A stretch of 64,000 bases of DNA from RYN-133 sp963708645 (lineage in GTDB: Bacteria; Actinomycetota; Actinomycetes; Mycobacteriales; Jatrophihabitantaceae): NCBI GenBank assembly GCA_963708645.1, contig CAVPTA010000005.1, positions 1 through 64,000 on the forward strand. Direction: 5' to 3'. Position 1 is the first letter of the stretch. Every line of letters starts with the position of its first letter. Both the position numbers and the translations under genes were made by a program. The notes beneath the pieces are model-generated. The model saw nothing but the letters and a program-made list of their open reading frames with translations. It ran no database searches and had not been told where the DNA came from. Of this stretch, positions 16,857 through 25,025 are shown piece by piece.

Positions 16857-18062
16857 TCAGCGGGCGGGTGCTCCCGCCGGCACCGATCCTGGCGGCGCGA
16901 CCTCGGTCATGTCGTCCGGCTCGTCGAGGGCCTTGGCTACGAACCAACCGCCGATCGCGAACAGCACCCCGAGCACGATCATGGTGATGCCGATGCTGAC
17001 GCCCTGCGTAGCGAATTTGGTCATGATCGTGACCGCACCGGCCGCGCTGACCAGCCCCCAGAACCAGGCAGTGAACCGCCGCCCGTAACGCGCCCCGTAC
17101 AAACACAGGACGAGGCCTGCGAGCAGCAGGAGGATGCCCGTCCCGATCTGCTTGGCGTCCGGCGCAAAGCCGAGGATCCCCACGAGCATCGCCGGGATCC
17201 CGACCACGACGAACGGCACTGCTACACCGTGGCGTCCGGTGCGATCGAGGGACCACGCGATCAGGTAGTAGGCGATCGCGAAGATCAACGAGACGGCAGC
17301 GACGGTCTTCGTGTCGATGGACGGGATGCTCGACGATCCGCCGGTGGCCGTACCGATCACCGACGAGCTGACCTCGCGGCTGTCCGGCCCCGCCTTGCCG
17401 ACGGCGTACTCCCACAGGAAGAACGCGGCCAGGCCGAGATAGAACGTGTGCCCGCGCGCGCCGCGGACGAAGACGTAGCTGATCAGGTAGGCGATGATGC
17501 TGACCCAGACGACCGCGTCGGAGTTGAACACGTCGCCGCCGGTGAGATCGAGGGTGGCGAACTCCATTGCGACCGGGATGCCGAGCGCTGTCGCAGCAAT
17601 TCCTGCGGTGACCAGCGGGCCGGTACGCGCGATCACGACCAGCGCATACCCGATCGCCACGACGATGAGCGCGAGCGCGAACCCGAGAAAGCGCCGCGAG
17701 TCGGACGACCCGACACCGCCGCCGCTGAGGATTCCGTCGCGAACCCCGTCGATGATGTAGGTGAAGCCCCACACGAGGACGCCGACCACGACGAGAACGA
17801 CGCCCACACCGGTAAGGGTCACCCCGAAGCGCGGCGCCGCCCGGTGCGTGGCCCGCGCGCCGAGCCGTTGCCACAGCGTCGGACGTGGCGCCGCCGGGCC
17901 CGCCAGGGTGTGCTGACCGGGATAGCCCTGCGGTGCAGCGCCGTAGGACGGACCGCCCGGAGGTGGTGCGCCGTAGGGCCCCGCCGGTGGGGGATAGGAC
18001 TGCGGCGGGTAGTTCGGATCCTGGGGGTACTGCGGATCGTTGGGATCCTGGGGTCCGCTCAT
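16857..18062 (-). CDS. Membrane protein with Pro/Gln/Tyr-rich cytoplasmic tail
   Basis: A 401-residue protein. The first about 70 residues are low-complexity, rich in Pro, Tyr, Gln and Gly (NDPQYPQDPNYPPQSYPPP), as in many actinobacterial envelope proteins. About ten hydrophobic helices follow. I do not recognise a transport or enzyme motif. ATG 18062 is preferred to an upstream in-frame ATG, because TACGCT lies 7 bases before it and the upstream residues look non-coding. It is followed by a GNAT gene 18 bp downstream. Confidence 0.75.
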   Translation of the reverse strand: MSGPQDPNDPQYPQDPNYPPQSYPPPAGPYGAPPPGGPSYGAAPQGYPGQHTLAGPAAPRPTLWQRLGARATHRAAPRFGVTLTGVGVVLVVVGVLVWGFTYIIDGVRDGILSGGGVGSSDSRRFLGFALALIVVAIGYALVVIARTGPLVTAGIAATALGIPVAMEFATLDLTGGDVFNSDAVVWVSIIAYLISYVFVRGARGHTFYLGLAAFFLWEYAVGKAGPDSREVSSSVIGTATGGSSSIPSIDTKTVAAVSLIFAIAYYLIAWSLDRTGRHGVAVPFVVVGIPAMLVGILGFAPDAKQIGTGILLLLAGLVLCLYGARYGRRFTAWFWGLVSAAGAVTIMTKFATQGVSIGITMIVLGVLFAIGGWFVAKALDEPDDMTEVAPPGSVPAGAPAR

Positions 18063-18147
18063 GATCGTCAGCGTATAGCGAATTCTCAGGTTCCAGGTGA
18101 GGACGCGCGCGCTGTGGAACCACGCTGCAGCGGAGGATGGACAGGCC

Positions 18148-18630
18148 ATGTTCGAGCGATTCAGCGATCCCGGCCGGCGCGTTGTCGTGTACGCGCAGGA
18201 GCAAGCACGCCTGCTCGATCATGCCGTGATCGCCTCCGAGCACCTGCTCCTCGGCGTCCTCGTCAGCGACCCTTCGGCCGAGGGCGTCCTTCTGGCGACA
18301 CCCATCGATCTCGAGCTGGCCCGGGCGGCGGTCGCTGCGTACCGCCCGAAAGCATCCAAGCGCGAGCTGCGCGCCGGTCACATCCCGTTCACCCCGCACG
18401 CAAAGCAGGCGCTCGATCTTGCGTCGCGCGCTGCAGGTGATGCACAAATCGGTCCCGGCGCAATCCTGGCGGGGCTCGTCGGCGCCGACTGCGGCGCGGC
18501 CGACGTGCTCCGCACGCTGAACGTCGATCCGCAGCTGATCGCGGCAGCGGCCGCGCACCCCAATGAGGCAGAACCGACCCGCCCGGGCCGGGTGCGTCCG
18601 AAGCGTCGCGCGGACCCCGACGAGCGTTAG
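18148..18630 (+). CDS. Stand-alone Clp N-domain protein
   Basis: A 160-residue protein made only of a double Clp N repeat. FERFSDPGRRVVVYAQEQAR and IASEHLLLGVLVSDPS match the N-domain of ClpC. A second repeat includes FTPHAKQALDLASRAAG and GAILAGLVGADCGAADVLRTLNV. It lacks any AAA+ module. Such proteins (ClpC N-like, as mycobacterial Rv0..-type paralogues) may bind ClpC substrates or adaptors; this is inference. GGAGGA (18132-18137) supports ATG 18148. It ends 3 bp from the convergent GNAT gene. Confidence 0.85.
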   Translation: MFERFSDPGRRVVVYAQEQARLLDHAVIASEHLLLGVLVSDPSAEGVLLATPIDLELARAAVAAYRPKASKRELRAGHIPFTPHAKQALDLASRAAGDAQIGPGAILAGLVGADCGAADVLRTLNVDPQLIAAAAAHPNEAEPTRPGRVRPKRRADPDER

Positions 18631-18633
18631 CGA

Positions 18634-19123
18634 TCAGCCGCGGCGGTAACGCACTTCCGGGATCGGCCCGCCCGGCATCTCGGCGTGTTTGCGGCTCCCG
18701 TCGGCGACGAACCCGGCACGCTCGTAGAAGCGTCGGGCACGGTGGTTGTCCTCGAGCACCCACAGCACGACGGCCACATCGCCCAGCTGAACGAGCGCCT
18801 CGGTCATCAGCGCTCGCCCCGCGCCGGTCGACCACGCATCGGGATGCACGTAGATCGCGTAGACCTCGCTCGTCCCGCCCGGCAGGTCGTCATCGCGGGC
18901 GGCACCGAACATCGAGTAGCCGACGATCGCGTCGCTGGATTCGGCGACCAGAAACCGCGTGGGCCGCGCGTCGATCGAGTCGGCCAGGCGCTGCGCTGCC
19001 GCGTCCGCGTCGTAGCCTGCCCAGGCGTCGGGCGGCAGGTGCTCGGCATACGCGGCGTTCCACGACGCGATGCGGACGCCGATGATCGCTGCGGCGTCAT
19101 CGGGCCACGGCCGGACGGATCAC
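18634..19123 (-). CDS. GNAT-family N-acetyltransferase, one +1 frameshift near the start
   Basis: An acetyltransferase of about 160 residues. The body in one frame runs from VRIASWNAAYAEHLPPDAW through FLVAESSDAIVGYSMFGAA, VYAIYVHPDAWSTGAGRALM (acetyl-CoA loop) to ARRFYERAGFVADGS. The start GTG-ATC-CGT (19123) lies in another frame, with an extra C near 19105. The GTG overlaps the dedA stop (GTGA), so the two are coupled. The substrate is unknown. Confidence 0.8.
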
Positions 19124-19785
19124 CGCTCGCCGGCGGCGTCCGCCTCGGCGTAGGCCTCGCCCTCGTCCTCTTGACGCTTCTCCCTGCGCATGTGCACCAC
19201 GACCGCGACAACGATGATCACGGCGAGAATCGCCAACGGAGCCCAGGTGAGCGTCGAGCCGATCACGTTGAGCGCGCTCGCGAACGCGTAGCCGAGCAGC
19301 ACGCACCCCGGCGCCCAGAAGATGCCGCCGATCGCGTTCCACAGCAAGAATGTGCGGTAGCGCATGCCGCTCATGCCGGCCATGGACGGCATGAGCGCGC
19401 GCATCAGTGCGGTGAGCCGACCGAGCAGCACCGCCTTACCGCCGTGGCGGTGGATGAACGCGTCGACCGCCGACCAGCGGCGCTCGCCGACCCAGCGGCC
19501 CAGCCGCGAGCGGCGCAGCGACGGCCCGAACTTCTTGCCGAACTCGTAACCGACCGAGTCGCCGCCGACCGCGCAGACGACCGCGATGAGCATCATGACG
19601 CCGAGATTGAGATTGCCGTACTTCGCGTTGCAGAAGACGCCCGCGACGAGCAGCGCTGTCTCACCGGGCAGCACCATCCCGACGAGAATCGCGGCCTCGG
19701 CGAACGCCAGAGCACCGGCGATCAGGTAGAGCCATTGGCCCACCGAGTCGCCGATCGTGCGCAGGACGTGCTCGAACACTGGCAC
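19120..19785 (-). CDS. DedA-family (VTT domain) membrane protein
   Basis: A 221-residue membrane protein of the DedA/SNARE-associated family, linked in other bacteria to polyprenyl-phosphate or phospholipid flipping. Motifs include ETALLVAGVFC after helix 2, GDSVGYEFGKKFGP, and RHGGKAVLLGRLTALMRALMPSMAGMSGM, containing the conserved arginines and G-x-x-x-M/P segment. The C-terminus is a charged tail. It is transcribed divergently from the ycaQ-like gene. Confidence 0.88.
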   Translation of the reverse strand: MPVFEHVLRTIGDSVGQWLYLIAGALAFAEAAILVGMVLPGETALLVAGVFCNAKYGNLNLGVMMLIAVVCAVGGDSVGYEFGKKFGPSLRRSRLGRWVGERRWSAVDAFIHRHGGKAVLLGRLTALMRALMPSMAGMSGMRYRTFLLWNAIGGIFWAPGCVLLGYAFASALNVIGSTLTWAPLAILAVIIVVAVVVHMRREKRQEDEGEAYAEADAAGER

Positions 19786-19833
19786 ATGCTCCCATGGCCG
19801 GCCATGTCCGAGCTGCGCTCTAGGGTCAGCGGC

Positions 19834-21057
19834 ATGCCGTCATCGCTGTCGCTGGCCCAGGCGCGCCGCGTGGCACTGGCCGCCCAGGGCTTCACCGACC
19901 CCCGCCCGTCCGGGCGCGTCGATGCACGGCACATCCGGCGTGTGATCGATCGGGTCGGGCTGCTGCAACTCGACTCGGTCAACGTCTTCTGCCGCTCGCA
20001 CTACCTGCCCGTGCTGGCCCGGCTCGGTCCGTACCCGCGCGACCTGCTCGACACGATGACGGCCCACACGTCCGGGCCAGTGCGCCGCGAGCTGTTCGAG
20101 TACTGGGCGCACGAGGCCTCGTTGGTGCCGGTCGAGACCCAGCCGCTGTTGCGGTGGCGCATGGCGCGGGCAGCCGAATCGGCGTGGCCGGGTGTGCGCC
20201 GCATCGCGAAAGAGAAGCCGCATCTGCTCGACGACATCATCGACCTGATCCGCGACGAGGGCCCGATTCGCTCGTCGGACACCGGTATCGCCCCCATCGC
20301 GCCGCGTCCGGGGCACATGTGGAACTGGCATGACGGCAAGATCGCGCTCGAATACCTCTTCTACGCCGGACGGGTGACGGCGGCACGCCGCATCAATTTC
20401 GAGCGCTACTACGACCTGCCCGAGCGGGTGCTGCCGCCGCAGATCCTGGCTGCGCCGACGCCGGAGCCGGCCGACGCGTCCCGGGAGCTGATCCGCATGG
20501 CGGCGCGCTGTCACGGCGTCGGCACCGAGGCCGACCTGCGTGACTACTTCCGCATGCCACACAAGGCGAGCAAGCAGGCCGTCGCCGAACTCGTCGAGTC
20601 CGGCGAACTCGAGCCGGTCTCGGTCGAGGACTGGCCGGCTCCGGCTTACCTGTGGCACGACGCGAAGCGCCCGCGCCGAGTTGCGGCGCGGGCGCTGCTG
20701 TCACCCTTCGATCCGCTGGTGTGGTTCCGCGAGCGCACCGAGCGGCTGTTCGGCTTCCGGTATCGCATCGAGATCTACACGCCGGCCCCCAAGCGCATCT
20801 ACGGCTACTACGTGTTGCCGGTGTTGCTCGGCGAGGCGCTGGTCGGCCGCGTCGATCTGAAGTCCGACCGGCAGGCCGGCGTGCTGCGCGTCCAGGCGGC
20901 CCATCTGGAACACGGACATGATCCGCATTACGTGGCCGAGGAGCTGGCCGCCGAACTGGCGGTCACGGCCCAGTGGCTGGGCCTGTCGGGTGTCGTGGTG
21001 ATGCCACGCGGCGAGCTCGCCCCGATGCTTGCCACGGCCGTCGCTCAGGCTGCCTGA
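19834..21057 (+). CDS. YcaQ-type winged-helix DNA glycosylase
   Basis: A 407-residue protein of the HTH_42/YcaQ family; E. coli YcaQ (AlkX) unhooks interstrand crosslinks. The catalytic Q-hydrophobic-D motif is visible in GLLQLDSVNVFCRSHYLP (Gln-Leu-Asp). Other family segments are LFEYWAHEASLVP, RMAARCHGVGTEADLRDYFRM (a winged helix) and LLSPFDPLVWFRERTERLFGF. ATG 19834 gives the family length and has TAGGGT 7 bases upstream (leaderless). The last 13 bases overlap the convergent DUF4097 gene. Confidence 0.88.
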   Translation: MPSSLSLAQARRVALAAQGFTDPRPSGRVDARHIRRVIDRVGLLQLDSVNVFCRSHYLPVLARLGPYPRDLLDTMTAHTSGPVRRELFEYWAHEASLVPVETQPLLRWRMARAAESAWPGVRRIAKEKPHLLDDIIDLIRDEGPIRSSDTGIAPIAPRPGHMWNWHDGKIALEYLFYAGRVTAARRINFERYYDLPERVLPPQILAAPTPEPADASRELIRMAARCHGVGTEADLRDYFRMPHKASKQAVAELVESGELEPVSVEDWPAPAYLWHDAKRPRRVAARALLSPFDPLVWFRERTERLFGFRYRIEIYTPAPKRIYGYYVLPVLLGEALVGRVDLKSDRQAGVLRVQAAHLEHGHDPHYVAEELAAELAVTAQWLGLSGVVVMPRGELAPMLATAVAQAA

Positions 21058-21869
21058 CCGGCGCTGCCGGCCCGGAACAGCCGGATATCGCCACTGCCCG
21101 TGCGCGCACGGACCGTGATGGTCGTGCCGCCAGGAGCGGGTGCATCTTCGATCGGCAGGTCGGAGCTCACTCGTCCGGACCCGGAGGTCACGTCGAGGCG
21201 GGCCGACACGCCGGCGGGGAGGCCGACACTGACCCGGCCGGTGCCTGCGGTGAAGTCGATGTCGCCCCAGGCGACGCCGACCTGGGCGTCGCCGGAGCCC
21301 GCCCGCGAGCGGACCGAACCGCGACAGCTCTCGACCGAGAGATCGCCGCTGCCGAAGCCCGCCTGCACCGAACCGCCTACGGCCCCGAGCGTGACGCTTC
21401 CGGACCCTGCCCGGGCCACGACACTGCCCGATACCGGGCCGACCTGCATGTGCGAGCTGCCGGTGCGCAGCCGCAGGTCGCCGGCGATGTCGTCGGCGGT
21501 GATGTCGGCCGAGCCGGTGGCCAGGTCGGCATCGCCGCACCGTCCGAGGACGTGGATCGGCGCCGCCGCGGTCGTGATCTTCACTGGCGTGCCGGTGGGC
21601 ACATCGATCGCGACGTCCATCGCGTCGCGGTCGCGTTTCCAGCCGCCGAGCAGATCGGTCAGTCCGCCGCGGTTGGGTGCGACGACGGCCAGTGCGCCGC
21701 CACGCAGTTCGACCGCCGTGCGGTCGGCGACATCGCTGTTCTTGTCGCGCGCGGTCAGTCGGACGATCGCCTGGTCGAGCCCGTCGCGGGCGGTGACGAC
21801 TACGTCGCCGTGCCCGATTCGCACGACGAGGCTGATCGGGCCGGACAGGGGGAAGGTCTTCTCGGTCAT
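21045..21869 (-). CDS. DUF4097 beta-repeat protein
   Basis: A 274-residue protein with repeated short beta-strand units (GSGSVTLGAVGGSVQAGFGSG, RSRAGSGDAQVG, TGSGDIRLF), the DUF4097 right-handed beta-helix pattern. It has no signal peptide. In actinobacteria this family commonly follows a small ribbon-helix-helix gene, as here. GAAGGAG precedes ATG 21869. Function is unknown. Confidence 0.82.
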   Translation of the reverse strand: MTEKTFPLSGPISLVVRIGHGDVVVTARDGLDQAIVRLTARDKNSDVADRTAVELRGGALAVVAPNRGGLTDLLGGWKRDRDAMDVAIDVPTGTPVKITTAAAPIHVLGRCGDADLATGSADITADDIAGDLRLRTGSSHMQVGPVSGSVVARAGSGSVTLGAVGGSVQAGFGSGDLSVESCRGSVRSRAGSGDAQVGVAWGDIDFTAGTGRVSVGLPAGVSARLDVTSGSGRVSSDLPIEDAPAPGGTTITVRARTGSGDIRLFRAGSAGQAA

Positions 21870-21891
21870 TTCAGATGCTCCTTCGATGGGT

Positions 21892-21930
21892 GATCTCAGC
21901 GATCGATCTCAGCGATCGGTCTCAGCCGTT
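21892..21930. repeat. 13-bp tandem repeat, three copies
   Basis: GATCTCAGCGATC occurs at 21892 and 21905, with a degenerate third copy from 21918. The array spans the end of the RHH gene and the gap before DUF4097. It could be slippage, or an RNA/DNA site tuning expression of the downstream gene. Confidence 0.65.
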
Positions 21931-22407
21931 GATCCAGCCGGTGATGCGATGGCCGCTCGCGCGGGTGTCCCACCCGGCCGCGCGAGCGCGGGACGGGGCG
22001 AGGGCGCGCGACGCGGCGCGCACGAGCCAGGTGTTGATCGACACCGAGTCGGCCTTGGCGGCCGATTCGACGTCGGACTTGAGTGCCTCGGACAGTCGCA
22101 GGGAAATCCGGGCCGACGCGTCTGCGTCGTCGGCAGCCGGCTCGTGATGCGGCTCGGCGACGCGAACTTCGATGCGCAGCTCGTCGCCGTCCAGGCGCAC
22201 CGCGAGCACGGGCGCATCGGGGGAGTCCAGCAACGCCGCGGTGACCTCGTCGGCTGCGGCGGTCACGGCTGCCAGGATTGCGAGCCTCGTGGCGGGCTCG
22301 GCCGCCGCGGACAAGGCCTCGGCAACCCGGCGAGTGCCGTCGTCACCGAGGGCCGCCGCCGCGGCGAGCTGGGTCTGAACTTGGGCCACATAGGGTGACA
22401 GCTGCAT
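21922..22407 (-). CDS. HicB-like ribbon-helix-helix protein
   Basis: A 161-residue protein. The C-terminal part ARISLRLSEALKSDVESAAK ... SINTWLVRAASRALA is a ribbon-helix-helix DNA-binding fold of the type annotated as HicB-family antitoxin. The N-terminal 90 residues are Ala-rich and helical. No HicA toxin is adjacent; instead DUF4097 follows. It probably autoregulates through the paired TGACATCA sites at its start codon. Confidence 0.78.
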   Translation of the reverse strand: MQLSPYVAQVQTQLAAAAALGDDGTRRVAEALSAAAEPATRLAILAAVTAAADEVTAALLDSPDAPVLAVRLDGDELRIEVRVAEPHHEPAADDADASARISLRLSEALKSDVESAAKADSVSINTWLVRAASRALAPSRARAAGWDTRASGHRITGWING

Positions 22408-22425
22408 GACATCACTATGACATCA
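22407..22425. promoter_or_regulatory. Paired TGACATCA sites (candidate RHH operator)
   Basis: TGACATCA at 22407-22414 and again at 22418-22425, 11 bp apart (one helical turn). They cover the start of the RHH gene between it and divergent thyX. Ribbon-helix-helix proteins bind such one-turn-spaced half-sites; binding by the adjacent protein is inferred. Confidence 0.5.
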
Positions 22426-22474
22426 TTCCGGCGTCAGTGCAATGTCGAACGCCGTTCGACTAGATTCACCGACC

Positions 22475-23215
22475 GTGGCGCTTCGGGTGGACGTGATCGC
22501 CTGGACGCAGTTCGCAGCGCCGGGCGATATCGACTGGACCACCGACGCCGACGGCGGCCAGGCACTCGCCGAGTTCGCGGGGCGTGCGTGCTACGAGTCA
22601 TGGCACAAACCCAATCCGGCCACCGCGACCAATGCCGGCTACCTGCGCCACATCCTCGACGTCGGGCACCTGTCCGTCCTCGAGCACGGGACGGTGACCG
22701 TCTACCTGCGTGGAGTTTCCCGGTCCTTGACGCACGAGCTGATCCGGCACCGGCACTTCAGCTACTCGCAGCTGTCGCAGCGCTACGCGCCGTCCGGGCA
22801 GGCGGAGATGGTCGAGCCGGACGTGATCGCCGACGACCCGGTGCTGCACGCGCGGTTCGAAGCCGCGACCGAGGCGTCGCTGGCGGCCTACCGCGACCTG
22901 CTCGCCGGTCTCGAAGAGAGATTCGCCGACACCGCGACGCCGACGCTGCGTCGTAAGCAGGCGCGGCAGGCCGCGCGAGCGGTGCTGCCGAACGCCACCG
23001 AGACCCGCATCGTCGTCACGGGCAACTACCGGGCGTGGCGGCATTTCGTCGCGATGCGTGCGTCCGAGCACGCCGATGTCGAGATCCGCGCCCTCGCCGT
23101 CGCCTGCCTGCGCGAGTTGCAGCGCATCGCGCCGAACGTCTTCGCCGACTTCGAGATCACGTCGCTGCCGGACGGCACCTCGGTGGCGTCGAGCCCTTAC
23201 GTCACCGAAGGTTGA
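22475..23215 (+). CDS. thyX: Flavin-dependent thymidylate synthase
   Basis: FAD- and NADPH-dependent methylation of dUMP to dTMP using methylenetetrahydrofolate. The ThyX signature RHRHFSYSQLSQRYAP is exact, with CYESWHKPNPATATNAGYLRHI and a C-terminal RAWRHFVAMRASEHADVEIR (substrate-binding Arg). About 246 residues. TAGATT (22461-22466) lies 8 bases before GTG 22475, so I prefer this leaderless start to ATG 22442. In mycobacteria thyX lies just before dapA; here secreted-protein genes separate them. Confidence 0.94.
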   Translation: MALRVDVIAWTQFAAPGDIDWTTDADGGQALAEFAGRACYESWHKPNPATATNAGYLRHILDVGHLSVLEHGTVTVYLRGVSRSLTHELIRHRHFSYSQLSQRYAPSGQAEMVEPDVIADDPVLHARFEAATEASLAAYRDLLAGLEERFADTATPTLRRKQARQAARAVLPNATETRIVVTGNYRAWRHFVAMRASEHADVEIRALAVACLRELQRIAPNVFADFEITSLPDGTSVASSPYVTEG

Positions 23216-23414
23216 TGCCGCCGGTGCCACGTAGGCGTCGTCGACGGCGCAAATGTTTGTGGTGACGTGTGCGTTGCTGGAGTCGTACTACGGCTGTAGG
23301 ACGACCTGGCGAGAGAGCACCTCCCGAACGGTCAGCGTCGCGCCGGCCGAGAGTGTGATGTGATCAGGCAGGACTGGGCGCTACCTGACACGCGCCCTGA
23401 GTGGGGGGATAGCC

Positions 23415-23837
23415 ATGAAACGTGCCATCGGAACCGCATTGGGCAGCGTCGGCCTGCTTGCGGCAGGAGCTGTCGGAACGGTCGTTCTCGGAGTCGGCAC
23501 GGCCACCGGCGCGACGACCACCCCCACGCCCGCGACGTTCCAGATGTTCGCGAACGTCGACGCCGAGGGTGACCTCGGGTCGAACTACGGCGCGCTGATC
23601 GCGGGCATCTACGGCGGCTCCACCAACTACTTCGTGAAGTTCAAGAAGCCGATCGGCCACTGCGCCGCAGTCGTCCAGATCGGCAAGGCCGGCGGCTCGG
23701 ACCAGCCGAACCCTGCGTCCCCGATCGTGACGCCTGGCGGGCCGCAGCGATTCGACATCAGCTTTCAGGTCCCGCAGAGTGGCGGCGTCGAACAGCTGCA
23801 CGATCCCTTCATGATGACGGTGACCTGCGCGCGCTGA
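23415..23837 (+). CDS. Small secreted protein of unknown function
   Basis: A 140-residue protein with a clear Sec signal peptide (MKRAIGTALGSVGLLAAGAV ... ATGA). The mature part has two cysteines and looks beta-rich (FQMFANVDAEGDLG, NYFVKFKKPIGHCAAVVQIG). It could be a surface or extracellular protein. A purine-rich stretch (TGGGGGGAT) precedes ATG 23415. It is convergent with the GH12 gene. Confidence 0.75.
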   Translation: MKRAIGTALGSVGLLAAGAVGTVVLGVGTATGATTTPTPATFQMFANVDAEGDLGSNYGALIAGIYGGSTNYFVKFKKPIGHCAAVVQIGKAGGSDQPNPASPIVTPGGPQRFDISFQVPQSGGVEQLHDPFMMTVTCAR

Positions 23838-23844
23838 CGAACGC

Positions 23845-24849
23845 TCAGTTCGTGGCGATGTGCGCCGTGAACGAAGTCGTGCGCAGCCCGACCCCACCGC
23901 TCCAGATCTCGAATCCGGCGTCGAGATTTTCCAGCCACCAGCGGGTGCTGACGAGCGGCTTGGGCTGTCCCTGGGCCCGGTGGGCCTGCTCGGCGTACTC
24001 GATGAACGGCTTGAGGTTGAGGTTGGTGACGTGCGTGGTCTGGACCACGCGACGGAACTGGATGTAGTTCCACGAGATGCCGGGGTAGCCGGGGTCCGAC
24101 GGATGCCAGTACTGGAAGTAGTACCGAACGCCGTTGATCCGAACGATGGGTGCGCCCTTGTACAGGACGCAGCACCCGCCGCGGTGATTGAGCCAGACCA
24201 TCAGCTCCGCGCCGTCGGCGTGGCCCTGCGTCATGGCGCGCTTGCCGAACCACAGGTCGTAGGAGGTGTTGTACGTCCCGGGCAACGCAGCGTTGCGGTG
24301 CACGCGCACCGCGCAGGTCGTGACCTTCGTGCGGGTGTGTCGGTGCCGGACGGTGACCGTCCGGCGGGTACCGCGCAGGCACTTGGTCGCGCGGGTGGCC
24401 CGGACACGCACGGTTTTCGTAACCGGGTGCGACGAGATCGTGGACCACGAGGACACGACCGTACGAAGCTTGTCCGCTCGCGCGGGAAGCGGTGTGTTCT
24501 TCGTGCACATGTCCCAGATGCAGCCACGGAAGATCGATGGGAAGGTCGTCACCATCTGTCGCGGAGCCGTCGGGCGCGGTGTGCGCGTGACCGTGAATCC
24601 CGCGCTCCCGTTGGACGGAGTGCGAATGCACGTCGGTCCGGTGCCCTTCCAGAACGTGTTCCGGACCTGGACGGAGTTGTCGGCAGGACCGACCGGAGTG
24701 TGGTCGTGCGTCCCGCACAGGGTCAGGCTGTGGTCGGCGTGCGGGTAGTACACGTACGGCCTCGTAATCGCTGCAGTCGCCGCAGAGCCGCCGACAAGTG
24801 CGGCTGCGGCCGCGACGGCGACGCTCGCCAGGGCAACGCTCTTCAACAC
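23845..24849 (-). CDS. Secreted GH12-family endoglucanase-like protein with basic insert
   Basis: A 334-residue secreted protein. Family features: the nucleophile segment GAELMVWLNHRGG, the acid/base segment DAGFEIWSGG near the C-terminus, and YNTSYDLWF. Between SSWSTISS and the ALPGTYNTSYDLWF strand there is an extra stretch of about 45 residues, very rich in Arg/Lys/Thr/Val and bounded by two cysteines (TKCLRGTRRTVTV ... VTTCAVRV). Ordinary GH12 enzymes lack this. GTG 24849 follows AGGAG at 7 bases and starts a good signal peptide; an ATG further upstream would bury it. Likely a beta-1,4-glucanase or xyloglucanase. Confidence 0.8.
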   Translation of the reverse strand: MLKSVALASVAVAAAAALVGGSAATAAITRPYVYYPHADHSLTLCGTHDHTPVGPADNSVQVRNTFWKGTGPTCIRTPSNGSAGFTVTRTPRPTAPRQMVTTFPSIFRGCIWDMCTKNTPLPARADKLRTVVSSWSTISSHPVTKTVRVRATRATKCLRGTRRTVTVRHRHTRTKVTTCAVRVHRNAALPGTYNTSYDLWFGKRAMTQGHADGAELMVWLNHRGGCCVLYKGAPIVRINGVRYYFQYWHPSDPGYPGISWNYIQFRRVVQTTHVTNLNLKPFIEYAEQAHRAQGQPKPLVSTRWWLENLDAGFEIWSGGVGLRTTSFTAHIATN

Positions 24850-25025
24850 TCTGGTTCTCCTGATCGGTATCCGCACAACATGATCATCGACAGCTCGCGC
24901 ACAAAGAATAGGGATCGTCACACGGAAAATGAGCCGGACATTTCCGCCAGATCACCAAAGGAATCGATCAATCCGGCTTTAGCGTCGTTTCGGGATGATC
25001 AGTTGACGCCGTCCGGACGCGCCGG

